Shown here: one piece after another, positions 62,276 to 64,000 of the stretch
Layout: each line of letters begins with the position of its first letter
Position numbering within the stretch: position 1 is the stretch's first letter
Source of the DNA: AP-15 sp963702685
GTDB taxonomy: Bacteria; Pseudomonadota; Alphaproteobacteria; ATCC43930; CGMCC-115725
Direction of reading: 5' to 3'
NCBI GenBank assembly: GCA_963702685.1
Contig: CAVPDQ010000004.1
Location: forward strand, 227,124-291,123
Length of the DNA: 64,000 nt
The notes under the pieces: generated by a model
The model's database searches: none
What the model saw: only the letters and a program-made list of their open reading frames with translations
What the model was told of the DNA's origin: nothing
Position numbers and translations under genes: made by a program

Positions 62276-62733
62276 TTAGCTTGGACCCGAAAAGTGAGCC
62301 GAGGCAGGTCGTGTCCCTGGGAGTGGTGTATGAGCTGTGGTCATCGCGGACTTTCCGGTAGGGGTTTGGTCGCCAAGCCGATCGACCTGACGGAGAGCCC
62401 GGTCCCCGGACTTGATGGGGTGGACGGCCCCGCGATCGGGTCTGGGAGACCCGTCCCACGGGTCGAGCCCATGGGCCCAAGGCCACGGAACGGTCGAGCG
62501 GCGCATCCCCAAGCCGCGTCGCGGCAGCTCCTTTCCGGTCTTTCTGAAGCCACGCCGCTTGGCCGAGAAAGGTAGGCGCTGGCGGCGATCGTCCAGGAGG
62601 CCGGAGCCCGCCCCCCGTGAAGACGCTAGACCACATGTCCGCCTGAGGACGGGGCGACCCGTCTCACAGTATGCAGGTAGCGAGGGTTGCACCGGGTTGG
62701 CCGGCGCCGAGCCTCATGCATAGGAGACGGGTC
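62276..62733 (+). ncRNA. Candidate IS110 5' non-coding region (possible bridge RNA)
   Basis: A GC-rich 450-base leader without a credible ORF lies directly upstream of an IS110 transposase. It contains several hairpins, for example GGGTCT/AGACCC (62438-62452). IS110-group elements carry a structured guide (bridge) RNA in this position. The exact ends of the RNA and element are not determined, so this call is an inference from position and structure. Confidence 0.4.
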
Positions 62734-63844
62734 ATGGGAGATCGTATCACTTACGTTGGGCTTGACGTTCACAAGGAAAGCGTTGTTGTCGCGGTCGCCG
62801 AGGGCGGCCTTCGCGGCGAGGTTCGCGAACACGGCCGGATTGTCAACACGGCGGCGGCGCTGGATCGCCTGCTGCGCAAGCTCGGCCAGGACGGGGTAAA
62901 GCTTCGGTTCTGCTACGAGGCGGGTCCGTGCGGCTATGGCATCCAGCGGCAGTTGTCGACGGCCGGACATGAGTGCGTCGTCGTTGCCCCCTCGCTGATC
63001 CCGAAGCGGGCCGGCGACCGGGTCAAGACCGACCGGCGGGACGCGGCCAATCTGGCGCGGCTGCACCGAGCCGGCGAGCTGACGGCGGTATGGGTTCCGA
63101 ATGCTGGGCACGAGGCGATGCGCGACCTGGTGCGCGCCCGTCTCGATGCGGTGCATGCCTTGCGCCGGGCGCGCCAGCAGCTTTCCGGGTTCCTGTTGCG
63201 CCACGGCTGCCATTACGGGCGGCCGGCCTGGACCAAGCTGCATCGTCGCTGGCTCGCCGGGCTCAAGTTCGCGCAGGCGGTGCATCATATCGTACTCGAG
63301 GACTACATTCAGGCAGTCGACGCCGCCGAGGCCCGGCGCGATCGGCTGACGACGCAGATCGCGGCGATGCTGCCGGACTGGACCTTGGCCCCGGTGGTGG
63401 CGGCATTGCAGACGATGCGCGGCATGGCGCTGGTCAATGCGGCGACGCTGATTGCCGAATTGGGCGACCTCTCGCGTTTCGCCAATCCGCGCCAGCTGAT
63501 GGCTTATCTCGGGCTGGTGCCGTCCGAGCATTCGAGCGGCGCCAGCGTCAGACGCGGCAGCCTTACCAAGGCCGGCAACAGCGCCGCCCGCCGGCTGCTT
63601 GATCGAGGCGGCTTGGTGCTACCGCTTCCCGGCCCGGGTCAGCCGCGAGCTGCTGCTGCGGCAGGAGGAGCAGCCCAAAGCGATCCGCGAGATCGCCTGG
63701 AAGGCACAGCTTCGGCTCTGTGCCCGCTATCGCAAGCTCGCTCGCACCGGCAAACCGGCCAATGTCGTCACCGCCGCGATCGCCCGTGAGCTGGCCGGCT
63801 TCGTCTGGGCCATCGCGCGGCGCGTGCCGCCGGCGGCGGCCTGA
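62734..63844 (+). mobile_element. IS110-family transposase (one frame break)
   Basis: A 369-residue recombinase after removing one surplus T near 63597 (restoring RRLLIEAAWCYR). The RuvC-like DEDD domain shows YVGLDVHKES, RFCYEAGPCGYG and KTDRRDAANLARL. The C-terminal Tnp domain has VSSEH-type LVPSEHSSGASVRRGS and LTKAGNSAARRLL, with the catalytic serine. TAGGAGACGGGTC precedes ATG 62734. Its right end is not visible because the window ends soon after. Confidence 0.9.
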
Positions 63845-64000
63845 TCGCAAGAAACCCGTGATCGCAGCCAAGGGAGGCGCCAGCGAACCATCCGACATGC
63901 TCCTTCCGGGCAAGGCTGGGGGCGCGGTCGCGGTCAGGAGAACCCTCGCAACCACTATCTGCCGGATCGCCGATCCGACGCAGGTCGCTAGCCCGTCTTA

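Noticed and set aside
62276..62692. A 138-residue minus-strand frame in the IS110 leader
   Set aside because: It has no family similarity, is arginine-rich, and lies over hairpins expected of a non-coding leader.
1..64000. CRISPR array
   Set aside because: No direct repeats of 24-40 bases with regular spacers were found. The only short tandem repeat is the 15-bp minisatellite in mpg.

Overview
The window is GC-rich chromosomal DNA of an alphaproteobacterium. The evidence is the split F0 operon with two b-type subunits (b' and b), a TrcR/DUF1013 cell-cycle regulator, a DUF1192 gene, and a PQQ/XoxF methanol oxidation locus. The genus cannot be resolved from sequence reading alone. Gene density is high. 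Small lower-GC patches with toxin-antitoxin modules, transposase remnants, an IS110-type element and truncated genes mark accessory insertions.

Layout. 1-9 kb: metabolic and repair genes (SDR, 3-methyladenine glycosylase, MutL, PAP2 phosphatase, acyl-CoA dehydrogenase-like flavoprotein), then two small toxin-antitoxin-like pairs in DNA carrying duplicated pieces of the neighbouring oxc gene. 7.5-10.5 kb: oxalyl-CoA decarboxylase-like and formyl-CoA transferase-like genes. 10.7-12.2 kb: a lysozyme-like and a secreted protein. 12.3-14.7 kb: ATP synthase F0 genes I-a-c-b'-b. 15-22.7 kb: amidohydrolase, HNH-like protein, 2-hydroxyacid dehydrogenase, OmpA-like protein, transporters and two VOC proteins. 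22.9-28 kb: a patchwork with tRNA-Ser, trcR, a diiron oxygenase/CmcJ pair and transposase debris. 28-33 kb: parE, msrB and a multiheme cytochrome c with an unusual duplicated C-terminal region. 33-35 kb: a class III cyclase with a TPR-like region.

The centrepiece, 35.2-51.2 kb, is a methanol/alcohol oxidation island: tonB-exbD-exbB, a tiny orphan pqqA, a quinoprotein-relay metallohydrolase, a SoxYZ-like carrier, a lanthanide-type methanol dehydrogenase (xoxF), its cytochrome (xoxG), xoxJ, a CxxxCW protein and a pentapeptide-repeat protein. A divergent block follows (ABC exporter, YVTN propeller, periplasmic binding protein, cytochrome c), then glutathione-dependent formaldehyde dehydrogenase. 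Together these would oxidise methanol in the periplasm, pass electrons to cytochromes and detoxify formaldehyde in the cytoplasm. Beyond it lie a Phd/VapC-like module, a large class A PBP, an enoyl-CoA hydratase, a stress protein, a LysR-SDR-NADP cassette, a DHFR-like reductase and the IS110-type element.

Caution: ten otherwise conserved genes are broken by thirteen frameshifts, and every one has the net effect of one extra base. This looks like an insertion-biased sequencing error, so these genes are annotated as continuous CDSs with the breaks noted.
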